Shown: piece after piece, positions 22,740-34,989 of the stretch
Layout of the letters: every line of letters starts with the position of its first letter
Numbering within the stretch: position 1 is the stretch's first letter
Assembly: GCA_037954665.1 (NCBI GenBank)
Contig: JBBMOL010000097.1
Location: 744,001-808,000 of the forward strand
Length of the DNA: 64,000 nucleotides
Direction of reading: 5' to 3'
DNA from: Laguncularia racemosa
Taxonomy: Eukaryota > Streptophyta > Magnoliopsida > Myrtales > Combretaceae
Position numbers and translations under genes: made by a program
Notes under the pieces: generated by a model
The model's database searches: none
Told to the model about the DNA's origin: nothing
What the model saw: only the letters and a program-made list of their open reading frames with translations

Positions 22740-25375
22740 GTTATTCACTGAAATACATAATAAGTCGTTGCCTTTACATAAATACTACCCCAATCCCAAC
22801 TCCTAATGCGTTGCATTCTAGTTCAAACACCTTCTTAAAATCAAGCAACATAAGCATTAGAGTGATGGCAAGCTTCTCCTTAATCTCTTCAAAACTTCAC
22901 TAAGCTTTCTCTCCCCAACTAAACTCTACATCTTTCTTGGTCAGCTCGGTAAGAGGTGTGACTATGTTATTGAAATTATGAATGAAACACTGGTAAAAAT
23001 GCAAACCCATGAAAGCTTCTCACTTTAGAGGCATTCTTTGGGTTAGCTAATTAGGAATGGCCCAGAACTTTCTCCTCATCAACCTTTACTCCTCCACTTC
23101 TGTCAACCTTTACTCCTCCATATCTTACCACAAACCTTAGAAAATATGACCTTGTCTTAACAAAAACAACACTTCTTTAAGTTGCCAAATAACTGCTTAG
23201 CTCAAAGGGTACTCAGGATCTTGTAAATGCTCCACATGAGTGCTTAGGTCGAGACTATAAACTAGGATGTCATTAAAGTTCATGAAGCATTTTTCGATTA
23301 GTACTCTTAACATGTAGTTCTTCAATCACATAAATGTATTCAGTACACTAGGTAGACTAAAGGGCATGACTGACCATTCATAGAGACCATGCTTTGTTTG
23401 AGGGTTATCTTCCATTCAACACTCAATCTTATATGTATCTAGTGGTATCCACTCTTCAGGTTGATTTTTGAAGAAATATGAGCACCATGAAGCTCATTTA
23501 GCATGTTATCTAACCTCGGAATAAGATACTTGTATTTGACAGTGATCTTGGTGATAGTTCAACTATTAATACTCATGCGCCATGATCCATCCTTCTTTAG
23601 GACAAATAGAGCAGATACCACATAGAGGCTCATGCTCTCTCTTACATAGCCTCATTCTATTAACTCGTCTACTTACCTCTTCAACTTAGCAGCCTATTTA
23701 GGGTTCATATAATAGGTGAACTTATTGGGCAATGCTATGCCAGGCTACAAAACAATACAATGCTCTATGCCTCAAAATAGAGATAAGCCTTTTGGCAATT
23801 CCTCTGGAAATAGATCTCTGAAATTGTTTTAATAGATTTCTAATCTCATTTGGTAAGGACACTTAGTCTCTCATCTCCAACAACCTTCTAACTAATAGAA
23901 ACACAGGAATATCCAGCTCTAGTCATTGTACAAGCTCACCCTGTGATATAACAAAGGCTTTATTTTGGGCTTGATTCAATTAAGCTTAGGTATCTTTCAC
24001 TTGGCTTGGCATTATAGGTTGTAACACGATCTTTCTTCCATCCTTTTGAAAAGCATATGTATTCTTATACCCATCATGCACGACTGTTCAGTTGAACAAC
24101 TACAAGCTTCTAAGAAGTATGTGGGACATGCTCATGGGCAAGATATCACATAGGACCTTGTCCTAGTACCTATCCCCAATGGATATGGGTATTTGAACCT
24201 ATTAGGTAACATGAAGAGCTCCCTTCTCATCAAGCTAATGTAACTTGTATGGCTTTAGATGTTTCGGGGTTGGTAACTTCAATTATTTTACTGTATTTGC
24301 AATAGCTACATTGATGTAACCTCCCCTATCAATGATCAGTGTACACAACTACCCTTCGACCTTACATGCAGTGTGAAAAAGATTCTCTCTACTCACCTAC
24401 AATATGAAGTAAGACACTTAGAGCTTGTCACAATACAATGTTTAAGAACTATCTCTACTCAAGATATACATTAGCATCATCATTTTCAAAAACCTCCTCA
24501 GTATACTCTACTCCTACCTCCTCCTCTTCTTCTTCATCAGGACTATTAACCTCTAGTATGCCTTGCTTTTCAAGATCATAACTCGACAATTTGGACATTG
24601 GGCAACAACATGTCTAAAACGCAGGCACTTGAAGCATTTTATTTGACTCATCTTCCTTCCTTAGCTTTATCCATTACTCGATGAATCTCTAACAATACGC
24701 CAAAACTTAATGCTAGTTTAATTTAGTAGAACAACTTGACTAACATGGGGTCTGCTTAGACCATTACATCTTTATCACTCCACTCTTTGTGCTAAACGAA
24801 TAGCATCATCTAGAGTATTCATAAAGTGTAACTTTACCACACTAGCAATCTCATACTTCAATCTAGGTAGGAGCCGAGCTATATTTTTATCCTCTAACTC
24901 TTCTAACCCGCATCGAATCATCAATATTTAAAACTCTTTAACATAATCATCAACACACATGCTTTCTTACCTTAGGGTTGGTAGTTTTTTAAATGCTTCC
25001 TACACGTAGTAATCTAAGACAAAACTCCTCCTCGGTATCCTTGGTCTCTCCTTACTCCTCTACCATTTTGAACATGTTGAGGTAGGTTTACTAGTTCTTC
25101 ATCATTTTAAGCTCAACCAACTTCTACATCAGTTTGAACAGCATGGTTATTAACTAATCGCTGCACAATGATAGCTAAACAACGATGGTCAGCTCTTAAA
25201 TTTGCTCATCGGTAGATCTTGCATGTTTAATAGTATGCCTTCTATAGCCATGTGCATCACTTTTAAAGTCTCCAATACCTCCTTGCACACTAGAATTTAA
25301 CATTTCGTACTACAAAGTAGTAACTACTACTTAACTTAAAAACTTAGGAGCAAGAACAACACTATACCAACTGCA
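22740..25375 (-). pseudogene. Outer gypsy element: RNase H, RT, protease and gag, broken
   Basis: This is the right (5') half of the gypsy element split by the hAT. The minus strand resumes with the RNase H motif FSE-stop-LNGA at 22740-22770. RT follows at about 23000-23760, with FNDILVYS for the usual FFDDILVYS near 23262-23285 and FVLKKDGSWRM near 23600. Protease is at about 24000-24360 (VLCDILPMSMSHILL, VVHDGYKNTYAF). Then come an acidic linker (about 24510-24540) and gag with a zinc-knuckle relic CFKCLRF...CP near 24590-24635. Stops are frequent. The element is a Ty3/gypsy of a lineage different from the Tat/Ogre one; I did not assign it further. Confidence 0.8.
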
Positions 25376-26260
25376 ACTACACTCCCTTGTCACAATCAAT
25401 AAAGGATACACCTAAGAGCTTAGTAATCATTAGGGTATCAATAAATAGTGATGCATAAAGGGAAAAGAAAATAGGTTTAGTTGAACTCCTGAGTTACTTG
25501 TAATATATAACACACTCATAAGCACACACAACCTAAGATTTCTACTTGATATGACACAAAAGCAACAACACTCAAGGCCACTCACCACAATCCTTGTTAA
25601 AGAGATTGATAAGAGTAAAACAACTTGAGAGTAAGAGCTTACAAGAGGTCAAAAATATTTTTTATATTAAAGACGTGATAATGATGTGGCATACATGTAA
25701 AAGGAACTATTTATAGTAAGTTCTTAGCATTACAATACTAAAAGAGGAAAATCTTATTAAGTACATACAAATGCACCCCGTTTAGTATAATACAAAAAGG
25801 GTCAAATTGTAAAGACACAAAAGGAATATTCTTGGGAGTGCGTGCAGTTGTCAAATGTTAGAGAAAGTGTCATTGCAGTATTAGATGTGTTCCTAGTAAA
25901 AGAAGACAAACTGTCTAAGCATTCATCCGAGCTAACATGAGTAAGACTTTCAGCAAAAGGTCAAGATGATGGCTTAATTGGTTCTAAGAGGGGTCGATGA
26001 GTAGCATGGTACGTTACTTCAAACTGTTTAAGCTTCGAGGCCCATTTGATTGGGATTACTAAGGTAGGCTAGTTGGTGCTTCCTTGGCTCAAACAAAAAT
26101 AAGCGTCTAGCAGTAACTTGACGGATGGTGGGAAAGGAACCTATGAAGGTAGGTGGGCTCATCCTTGGTTAGTTGGTTTGCTAGTGAGTATCTTTCAGGT
26201 TAAGTTCTAAGCCTACACACTCTAGCTCAAGTGATAGGTTCAGCTATTGGATTTCTATTA
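25376..26260 (-). repeat. 5' LTR of the outer Ty3/gypsy element
   Basis: The right boundary is set by alignment of 26102-26260 with 2902-3056, including GGAACCTATGAAGGTAGG. The left boundary is tentative: the minus strand reads TTGGTATAG at about 25369-25377, a weak match to the TGGTATCAGAGC initiator-tRNA primer site, which would make the LTR about 885 bp. The opposite LTR survives only as 155 bp, so no full comparison or target duplication is possible inside the window. Confidence 0.6.
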
Positions 26261-28544
26261 GAGATGGAGTTCGACTTGAGGTTATTGTACATGTCTAGGT
26301 CGCTTTCTTGAGAGTGCCCAAAAGAGCCTTGCAAGCAATTGCATTGTTGCAACTAATGAGCCTCATTTGGGCTATGGAAGCACCTCATCTTATGTCTCCT
26401 GTGTGAAAGGAGATCGACTAAAAGAAAACTTATCCTAAGGATCACACTTCTTGGAGCCCAATTTGATCCAGTTTTTGAATTTGCCAACATTGGTGTCATT
26501 CGAGGAACGATGAGATTAAGCCTCAAATGGCTCAAGTCAATTGCTCTGAGGCTTAGCTTAGCTACATGAAGTAAACGAAGGGAAAGTTGTGGCTTACAGT
26601 AAGGCAAAAGGGTTGTTAGGCTACCCATTAGCTAGTAATAGTAGTAGTGGCGAGTGAGTGGAGGCATGATCATCTACTTAAGCCACTATAAGTGGGGCAA
26701 GTTTGTGTTGCTACTGCTTAAACTCATTAACATAAACACAGAGCTACAAGTTTTCAGCCATGACATTATCCAGCATTTGCTCAACACATGTTAACCTATC
26801 CTTATGTCCTTGTGGCCTTATAAGTTGTTGAACCGGAGGTAGGGAGGTAGAGATGTTGCCTGGGTTATGGGTTTATGTTTGTTTAATGTTTAAGGTTTCA
26901 ATATTTTTGGAGCATGTATCACTATCAACCATTGCGATGGTTCGATTGCTTCTTTAAGCAAATGGTGCTAAATGTTATAACTTAATCCTATTTCGAGGGT
27001 ACGTGACTTACATGAGATAAGGAAAATGAATTAAGGGGTGCTTAAGTTAGTTTTGGTGTAACCTCTTTGACACTCAAGTCTATATAAGAGAGAGAGAGAG
27101 GATCAGGGTAATGAAATAGCAATAGAATGTCTAAAGAGTCAGAATGCAGATCCCTTACTTGGAGGCTTAATTTGATATTTATAGAGGATGAAGGGATAGA
27201 TAAGGAGAGCAGTTAATGCCTACTCATCTTTGACTTTGAGATTTGTAGAGAAGAATTTGGGGAGTTATAAGACAGTTGATTTGCCTTATCCATTTGAGCT
27301 CTTCCTACCCATGACTTGTTTAAATTGTGGGCTAGGTTGAACAGCTTAAGTCTAGCTAAGCCAACCTAAGCTTAAATGCCCAAACCGTTGGCAACTTCTT
27401 ACTGTGTGATAGACTAACATAGACATGGGGGCTTACATCTAAAATAGCTTATCAATAGCAGGATTACTATTATTTAGTTATATGATAAATATATTTTTCA
27501 TATTATAACTTTATACAATTACATATGATCTTTACATATTCATATAAAATGGTACAATATTGTAAATTATGGAAGTATTGCATCATATACCAAAAGTTGT
27601 GTCATTTTGCTATTAGGTCATGTAAAGGTTGTGACTCCTCTATTATTATCGGACTTAATATAAAAGGTATGTCTCTCTTGAGTGATGAGAAAGGATAAGT
27701 TACAATAATGAAAAAGCCTAAATAGTTAAAAGGTATTATTAAGAAAAAGTCTAAATGACAATAGTAAAAAAAAAAAAGAATAAATAAACTAGATATATTA
27801 TTAATGAAAATTTATAGATAAAAAGATTTTCAAAATTATATGTATAAATGAGATGAATTGAAAAATAATAGTAGGTTTTGAGAAATTACTAATGACCAAA
27901 ACCTAATAGTGAAGAGGTACTAAATTTTTTTTAAGAGTAATATTGAAAGGTTGCCATTAAAATACAAAAAGGTAATATCTAAGAGTTACTATAACAAAAA
28001 AAAGCTTTTAAGATTATATATTATAATAGAATTAATGACAAAAATAATGAACTTATTCAAAAGATATCACAATTGACGTATTAATGACATATGTTTATAA
28101 TATATTGTGTGATTATTGAATATTTTTTATGAAATTATATATCATTTAATTTTAAAAAGTTATTTTCTTTTAAAATATAAGTATATAATATCACTTTATA
28201 CGAAAAAAGATATTATTTTATATTAAATTATGTAAAAAATTGCAACTATTTTTCACTAAGGAGACATTTTTTGAACTATATTACAATAGGTAATAGATTA
28301 TAAGCAATATAGGTGCAAATCAATCAAATTAAACTGTAGATTGAATTGAACCAATGTTTAATATTTCTGGTCCAACGATGAGGGGCATCGCAATTTTAAT
28401 TGTCCGCATTTACTTTGCATAATCGAATCAAACCATAATATTTCTCACGGTTCACTTCAATTTGTGTATTAATCGAATTAAATGCAATCCAATCATACTT
28501 AGCCTGATCGAATATAGATTAATGGACATACTATTGCAGAACGT
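26261..28544. other. Unrecognised repeat-like and AT-rich intergenic DNA
   Basis: No supported gene. 26353-26628 on the minus strand is open for 91 codons but resembles nothing I know and has no motif. 27040-27450 looks LTR-like: a TATA-like CTATATAAG at 27080 is followed by an AG run. From 27450 to 28320 the sequence is strongly AT-rich with no structure I can name. Confidence 0.4.
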
Positions 28545-28570
28545 TCATTATATATATATATATATAATGA
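28545..28570. repeat. 26-bp perfect TA-rich palindrome
   Basis: TCATTA, then alternating TA, then TAATGA reads identically on both strands. It lies about 200 bp upstream of the PPR start codon. It may simply be a TA microsatellite with symmetric flanks. Confidence 0.8.
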
Positions 28571-28772
28571 ATTATGGAGCTCATAAGGCTCTTTGATCCG
28601 ACCGAAGCTAATACCAGTGTCAGTTGATTGAACCTTGCTTCTTCCATATCCAGACCATGCCGTGCTAAAGGTTGGTTGGTCCGGTCGGTGACTACGCTAA
28701 ATTTTTGAGCGAGTATCATATCATATCGTGCTCAGACTAGGTGGGACTGGGGACCAGGAACTAGGAAGCCTT

Positions 28773-31290
28773 ATGCGTCTGTTCTCTCTCCGACATTCGT
28801 ATCTCAGGCATTGTCTTTTTTGTATCTCACCCTTCAACATCCAAAAAACCCAAACATCACTAAGTAACTCCCTACTCAACTATTTCTCAACTAACTTCAT
28901 ACGTGACTGCAACGTTAAAATCTCATCTTTGTTCAGAGCTGGGAAAATTCAAAATGCCCGAAAACTGTTCGATGAAATGCCTGAAAGAGATGTAATATCC
29001 TGGAATGCGGTCGTTACAGGGTATTGGCAAAATGGGTGTTTAGAGGAATCGTTTAGGATCTTTTCCTCAATGCCCGATAGAAATGTTGTTTCTTGGAACT
29101 CTATCATTGCGGGGTGTTTGCACCACGGAAGTGTTGATGAGGCTTTTGAGTATTTTAGAGCAATGCCGTTTCGGAATACCGCATCTTGGAATGCAATGAT
29201 ATCGGGTTTGGTTAAGTATGGGCGTGTCGAGGAAGCAAGTGTGCTTTTTGGGGAGATGCCATCGAGAAACGTGATTTCATATACCGCGATGATTGATGGG
29301 TACTTGATGAGGGGGGAGGTTGAGAAGGGAAGGGAATTGTTTGATAGCATGCCGAAGAAAAATGCGGTTTCTTGGACCGTGATGATTAGTGGGTATGTGG
29401 AGAATGGGAGGTTCCATGAGGCTACAGAGTTGTTCGAATCAATGCCATATAAGAATGTATTTGCAATGACGGCTATGGTGGTGGGGTATTGTAAGGAGGG
29501 AAAGATTCAAGATGCAAGAAATTTATTTGAAAAGCTCCCTTGTAAAGATCTCCCTTCATGGAATGTGATGATCACCGGTAAGCTGGATAGAGCTATTTGG
29601 AAGAACCATGATGTGTGTGCATAAGGTGTGTGCGACAGCATTTAAAAAAAAAACATCACAGATAAGAAAGCTATTTGGAAGAACTATGCTTTATAGGATT
29701 GAGAATTATTAACTATAGGGAAAAACAGGGTGGAAGAAAATTGTCCATTGCACCTACCCAGCATATGTGAAAAAGCTTTTCTTGAATGATCTTAAGCAAC
29801 TTCTGTTTTGTGAGGAACATGCTATGAATTCAACAATTATGATCAAATTGCAAAGCAATCCTTCATGTACTATGTGATTGATCAATCTGACATGCTAACT
29901 CTAAGTTTCCATAGTTATTAATTATCCCTAATTTACATGCTTAAATCTTATTTCTCTTTGAAGATTATATATAGGCTTACAATGAATCGATTCCATTTGT
30001 ATCAATGCCTACATCCTCTTATTGAAGAAGTCTACCTATAAGAGAGAGAGTAATGACTACATTTCATTGCTGACGTTAAAGTACATTCTATTTGATGCAC
30101 TCAATCTTTAAAAAAGATGCTCTTGTTGAGTATCGAGGAATCAAAAATTTTATGTCAAACCTTGTTCATCATGACTTATAACTTAATAGCGACTCAAGAG
30201 GTATAAAGTTTTTCTTTGTAGTGCAAAGTTCACGCCCTTATCAGCTGCTTGGTGGTGGAATTGCCTTTTTGTGATGGCAACAGCTTTTCATAAATTGTCC
30301 CTACTATAATTAATCCGAAATTTTATATGGTTTTTCATCTTAGGTTATGCACAAAATGGGATATATCAAGAAGCTTTGAAGTTGTTCTCTAAAACGATCG
30401 CCAGGGGCATGCACCCCGATAATTCGACCCTTGTTTCGGTTTTTTCTGCTTGTTCTGGTCTGGCATCACTCAATGAAGGAAAACTAGCTCACGTGGTTGT
30501 TATAAGGAGTGGGCTTGAATCAAATGTATCTGTTTGTAATGCTTTAATCAACATGTACAGCAAGTGTGGCTGCATACTGGATGCCGAGTTAGCATTTGAA
30601 CAAATTAGAGGTCCGGACATTGTATCTTGGAATACAATCATTGGCGCATTCTCACATCATGGTAGTTATAGAAAAGCCCTGGAGTATTTTAACCAGATGA
30701 AAATCCAGGGTTTTGAACCAGATGGAATGACATTTCTTAGCTTATTGTCTGCATACAGTCATGCTGGGAAGGTTGATGACAGTTTAAATTTGTTCAACCA
30801 AATGATTAAACATTATGGAATAGCTCCCTGTACTGAGCACTATGCTTGCTTGATTGATAATTTTAGTCGGGCAGGTCAACTACATAAAGCTTGTAAACTA
30901 ATCCAGGAGATGCCCATTGAAGAAGACTCCACAATCTGGGGTGCTGTTCTTGCTGCCTGCAGTGTTTATCCAAATGTAGAAATAGCAGAATTGGCAGCTG
31001 GTAAAATTGTCAACTTTGATCCACATAATTCCTCAGCTTATGTTATGTTATCTAATATATATGCAGCAACAGGCATGTGGAAGAATGTTAAGAAAGTGAG
31101 ACATGAGATGAAACATCATGGGATCAAGAAACAGAATGCAAATAGTTGGACGGAGATTGGCAATAAGGTTCATTTATTTAAAGGAGGGGATATATCTCAT
31201 CCAGATACTGACAGGATATATTTGGAGCTCAAGAGGATGAGTTTGCATATGAACGTAGTTGATGAAACCACTGATGTTATCTTGATGTGA
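28773..31290 (+). CDS. Pentatricopeptide repeat protein, PLS class with E-type C-terminus
   Basis: Two exons, 28773-29577 and 30344-31290, join in phase 1 across a 766-bp intron (ACCG|GTAAGC ... TCTTAG|GTTATG) and restore WNVMITGYAQNG. The product is 583 aa. An open frame extends upstream only to a GTG, so the first ATG (28773, MRLFSLRHSYLRH) is the start. Its Arg/Ser/Leu-rich N-terminus fits a mitochondrial or plastid transit peptide. From residue 48 there are about seven 31-residue S-type repeats (for example FDEMPERDVISWNAVV). P, L and S repeats follow, then E and E+ motifs (NSWTEIGNKVHLFKGG, HPDTDRIYLELKRM). The protein ends without a DYW domain. Such proteins bind organellar RNA and recruit C-to-U editing factors. 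RNA target and organelle are not visible here. Confidence 0.92.
29578..30343 (+). other. Intron of the PPR gene
   Basis: 766 bp, GT-AG, AT-rich, with a T-rich tract before the acceptor TTTTTCATCTTAG. No transposon termini were recognised. Most PPR genes lack introns, so this one is notable. It falls inside a repeat unit, not between units. Confidence 0.88.
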
Positions 31291-32870
31291 AGTTATTTCT
31301 AATTGACAAGGCACCTTTGTGGTGTGGAAAGTCTTGAAAACAACTCAACGTCAGTTTTTCCTGGCTTCTGAAGGGATTTAAAATTGCATCATGTTGAGAA
31401 AGCATACTCAAAGAAGTGCAAGTGGGATTTAAAAGTTGCAATTTGAGGCATGCTGGAAATTAGTGCTTCTAGTTTCTGAGAAGTTCCAATGGCTTTGCTT
31501 GTATTTTAGGTATAAAAAAATGAGCAGCCATAATTAATGGAAGAAATAATGAGTTTCACTTTCATCTTTTCAGAAATTTTAAATGAGATGATCGAATTGG
31601 AAGTTACTGGACGGGCAGAGTTGGTTGACAAAGTAGGGAACAGATGGTGTTTGTGGGAGAACAGGACCTCTCCTAGACTGGTAATTTTGATGGTAGTATA
31701 CACCCTCTAATGAAGCCCCAATACTGACTTTTGGCCAGCCAAAAGTACCAATTAATGAAGGGAGAGACATGGAACCATAAGCCTTGTACTATATGAGAAT
31801 ACATGGCCGTAACTTTTCATATTCTTCTACCTTTTTCCCATTATGACAAACTGAACATGTATTTAGGTATACATAGTCATACAGTGTTTTATATATTGCT
31901 AAGATTTAATTTCATAAAGTACAAGAAGTTACACATATCTCTTATAGTATATACTCCTGGTGTTTGGTTATGATTAGTGAGGATCGTATCAAGATGGCAA
32001 AATTGAGATAGGGAAATTTATATCCCTGCTTCTATATACAGATTATACAAATTCTGTGCATTTTTTTATAGACATGCTAAAAGTTCTTTTTTCCAGGCAT
32101 AATGCAATTTCGACCCAAAATTGTTAGTCAAGTTCAATATACTTGTATGCTCCAAAATATGCTTTTACCTTCAAAAAATTTTAATAAGGTGCATTTACAT
32201 GCTTCCAATTGATTGACACCTTAGGGAGGTTATAAATGGACTTCTTTGGAAGATTAGAGAGGTCAAAACATGTTTTGGAATTTATCTGCTGCCTTCTGTT
32301 GATTTATCAGATGGGCGAATAACTGATTTTCTTATAGAAAACCAATGAAATAACAACAACCTTTTGCAAACGCTTCATCACTAGATAGTGACTTCAAAAC
32401 GATTCTACTACAGCACATGATCGGGTTTGCAAATTTTCAAATTGTTTCCTCTTAGCTAGTGTTGTGTTTGTCCAATTGTTTTATCTATATCATGCATGGC
32501 GCTGGCCGTAAGAGATAGTTATTTAATGTATTTTCTGTTATACAAAGATTTAGGTCATAGTCCGGGTAGTTGTCCTACCCTTTCTCTTTTGGTTATATGG
32601 TATTTTGTAAGAAGAGTAATGATCTCTTATTTACTTTATTTCTTCTGCTTGGTTTCCTTGCAGGAGGAGTTATATTCCCTTATTTATTTTGTAGCAAGTA
32701 ACAAGTGGCTGTGATATATAAGAGGTAGGGTCCTAAGTCTCCCTTTTCCTTGTATTTTTTATTTAATTAATAAATTTTGGAGTTGGCATCGCTTCCCTAT
32801 AGGGTTTTCCATTAAAATAAAAGAAAAATAAATAAATAAACAAAACCAACAAACATTACAATTTGTAGAT
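31291..32870. other. 3' flank of the PPR gene and intergenic DNA
   Basis: The first few hundred bases are probably the PPR 3' untranslated region. Short open frames on both strands (31506-31770, 32496-32714) have no recognisable motifs. Near 32790-32860 there is an A-rich stretch (AAATAAATAAATAAAC) just before the LINE remnant. Confidence 0.5.
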
Positions 32871-33640
32871 CATGACCAAGCTTTCCGTATTAGTTTGCTT
32901 CTTGCTGCAGCTAATTTACCTAATATCATATGGTGGAAACGCCCTACAAATGGCTCTTTCTTGAGGAAAGCAAATGGAGGTCCCTGCGTTCTAAACATCA
33001 AACGGATGTGTCATCTTATTTTTGGAATTCTTGTATGCGACCTAAAATTTCCATGTTTATTGGAAGTTTTGAATAAGGCTGTTCCAACCGATGAGCACTT
33101 CAAAAGAACAGGAATTTAACTGATCTCTAGATGTTGGCTATGTGAACATGCAGTGGATTCCACGCTGTCCTTTTGATCAGTTTTCACTCAACTGTGACAT
33201 GCAGCATCACTACTCATCGGGCATCCCGTTTTAACCAAGTTTGGATGCTTTCATCAGCTACTCTGCTGGTGCGCATACAAGTCTACTGAGCAAGATCAAC
33301 TATGGCCTGCTGTGATTGCACTTATTGCGTGGAACTACTGGCGTTGTCATGTCACTGCAAAACATCATGATGATACGTAGAATTGGTTAGCTGCTAAATG
33401 TTGTTTATTATTTGAAATTTCCACGGTGATTTGTGTATCAGATATAACAGCGGCGGCTCAAGCAAGTTGGTTGCGAGGAGTTTTCATTGTCAACATTAGC
33501 AACGGACCGTAACAAGCGAGGGCTGTGGCATGGTTTCTCCGAGAGATTGATTTTTTATAATTAAATGTTGATGGATCCAGATCAAAAGATCGTGCGACAT
33601 TAGTTTTGATGCGAACCCCGCCAACCCGTAACGAAATCCA
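32871..33640 (+). pseudogene. LINE remnant: zf-RVT and start of RNase H
   Basis: Translation shows IIWWKRPTNGSFLRKA, FPCLLEVLNKAVPTDEHF and KRTGI, then after a stop SRCWLCEHAVDS. This matches the zf-RVT region found after reverse transcriptase in plant L1-type LINEs, where the usual pattern is WRLL..AIPTD..L..RGI..SRC..C. At 33561-33600 LNVDGSRSKDRA resembles the start of the RNase H domain (LNVDGS). The reverse transcriptase and endonuclease parts are absent, as expected for a truncated or rearranged copy. Stops and frameshifts make it non-functional. Confidence 0.7.
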
Positions 33641-33951
33641 ATACTCGATTTGCTAATCTCACAACCTATGAATCTATCAAGAACAATGGACACCGCGACC
33701 CTTTGTTTATAAACGAAACAAGAACCTTGATATATGCGATAACGCTACAATCGATTATGGAATGATCGATTGATAAGTTTTGGATAAACATGATGAAGTC
33801 AAAATATGATAAGTTCTTTAAAGAACCAAACCCTTTGTTCGTGATTGATCGTCGATTGTTCGATTCAATTAGACTTCAGGTTTCGATATAGGTTGATAGA
33901 GTTCGTATCAAGTTTGATTTCTTCTTTTGAAAGACAATCGAGGATTCATAA

Positions 33952-34981
33952 TAGGGTTGGCAATTTGAGATTTAGTTTAGTACATCAATCTAAACATAAA
34001 ATGATATGATTATAAACGGGTTTATGTAAGTAAAACTTGATATAATCAATAAACAAATTAGACTTATTTATAAATGTGTTCAGATTTAAATTTAGCATCT
34101 TAACCTATATATAATCCCGTTTATAAAAGGATTTTGTAAACGTCTTTAGGTTTGATGAATGAACTCATTTAAGAATGAGATTTCTAATGCTAATAGTTTA
34201 ATTTCACATCTTATCATTTTCTTACTTTAACCTCTTCTTTGGTACCCCACCCCCCCCCCCCCCCCCCCCCCCCCCTACACTCCTCTCTCTCTCTCCTACT
34301 AATAGTTATCAATCTTTCTAGTTACCATTATCCTTATCTACTTTGACTTTATTCCATAAAAACAATACTCTTCTATTCCTCCTCAACACCCCTCCCCCAC
34401 CCCCACCCCCCATTCTATATTCTAATTTCCAACATTAAAAAAATTAAGCATAGCATATTACATTTAGGAATCTACATACTTATTTAGTCATGCCTCATTA
34501 ACATAGTCACTTGGTATTTTTAGTAAAATTGAATTAAATATATTTATAGGTTTTTGTTTAAATCAGTCAAGTAATATTATGAATTAATTCACAAAACAAT
34601 TATATCATAAATTTTTATTGAAGTTAATCACATAGTATTTGAGATATAATGTTTTTATCAGACTTAATAAGACATTTAGCTTAAAAATAGAAAATTATTT
34701 TGCAAGCATTAATAGAATTTTTTTTCTTTTATAAGCATTAAGCAAATTGAAGACGATAATGGATTTTTTAAATAGAGACTCAAAACTATAATATATTTAT
34801 TTAGTTTTTTTTTAATTAATAAACGATTTAAACGTGAACACGAAACACAATTGTTAAATAACTCGAGTTACAAATTTAGATTTTCATACACAATTAATAA
34901 ATGAATTATATCATAAATTGAGATTTTTCAAATACGAAATCGATACAAAATACGATTTGTTAACACGAATTGACAACCTTA
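33952..34981. mobile_element. Non-autonomous hAT element
   Basis: The left end reads TAGGGTTGGCAATTTGAG and the right end, on the minus strand, TAAGGTTGTCAATTCGTG, a typical Ac-like hAT inverted repeat. The flanking 8-mers are ATTCATAA (33944-33951) and ATTTACAA (34982-34989), an 8-bp target duplication with two transitions. The interior has no transposase. It contains words such as AACGTGAACACGAAACAC near the right end, common in plant hAT deletion derivatives, plus the C run at 34250-34275. Confidence 0.72.
34250..34275. repeat. C homopolymer of 26 bases
   Basis: An uninterrupted C run inside the non-autonomous hAT element, followed by a CT-rich tract (34282-34297) and another C-rich patch (34387-34411). 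Its length may be an assembly or sequencing approximation. Confidence 0.8.
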
Positions 34982-34989
34982 ATTTACAA

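Noticed and set aside
22473..22806. Two overlapping plus-strand frames of about 90 codons
   Set aside because: They cover the subterminal GC-rich part of the hAT and cross its junction into gypsy sequence, so they cannot be an old gene.
26353..26628. Minus-strand 91-codon frame next to the outer gypsy LTR
   Set aside because: No motif, no upstream context and no similarity I recognise. It could be transposon-derived, but I cannot support a call.
28949..29350. Minus-strand frame of 133 codons
   Set aside because: Antisense shadow of the PPR S-type repeats.
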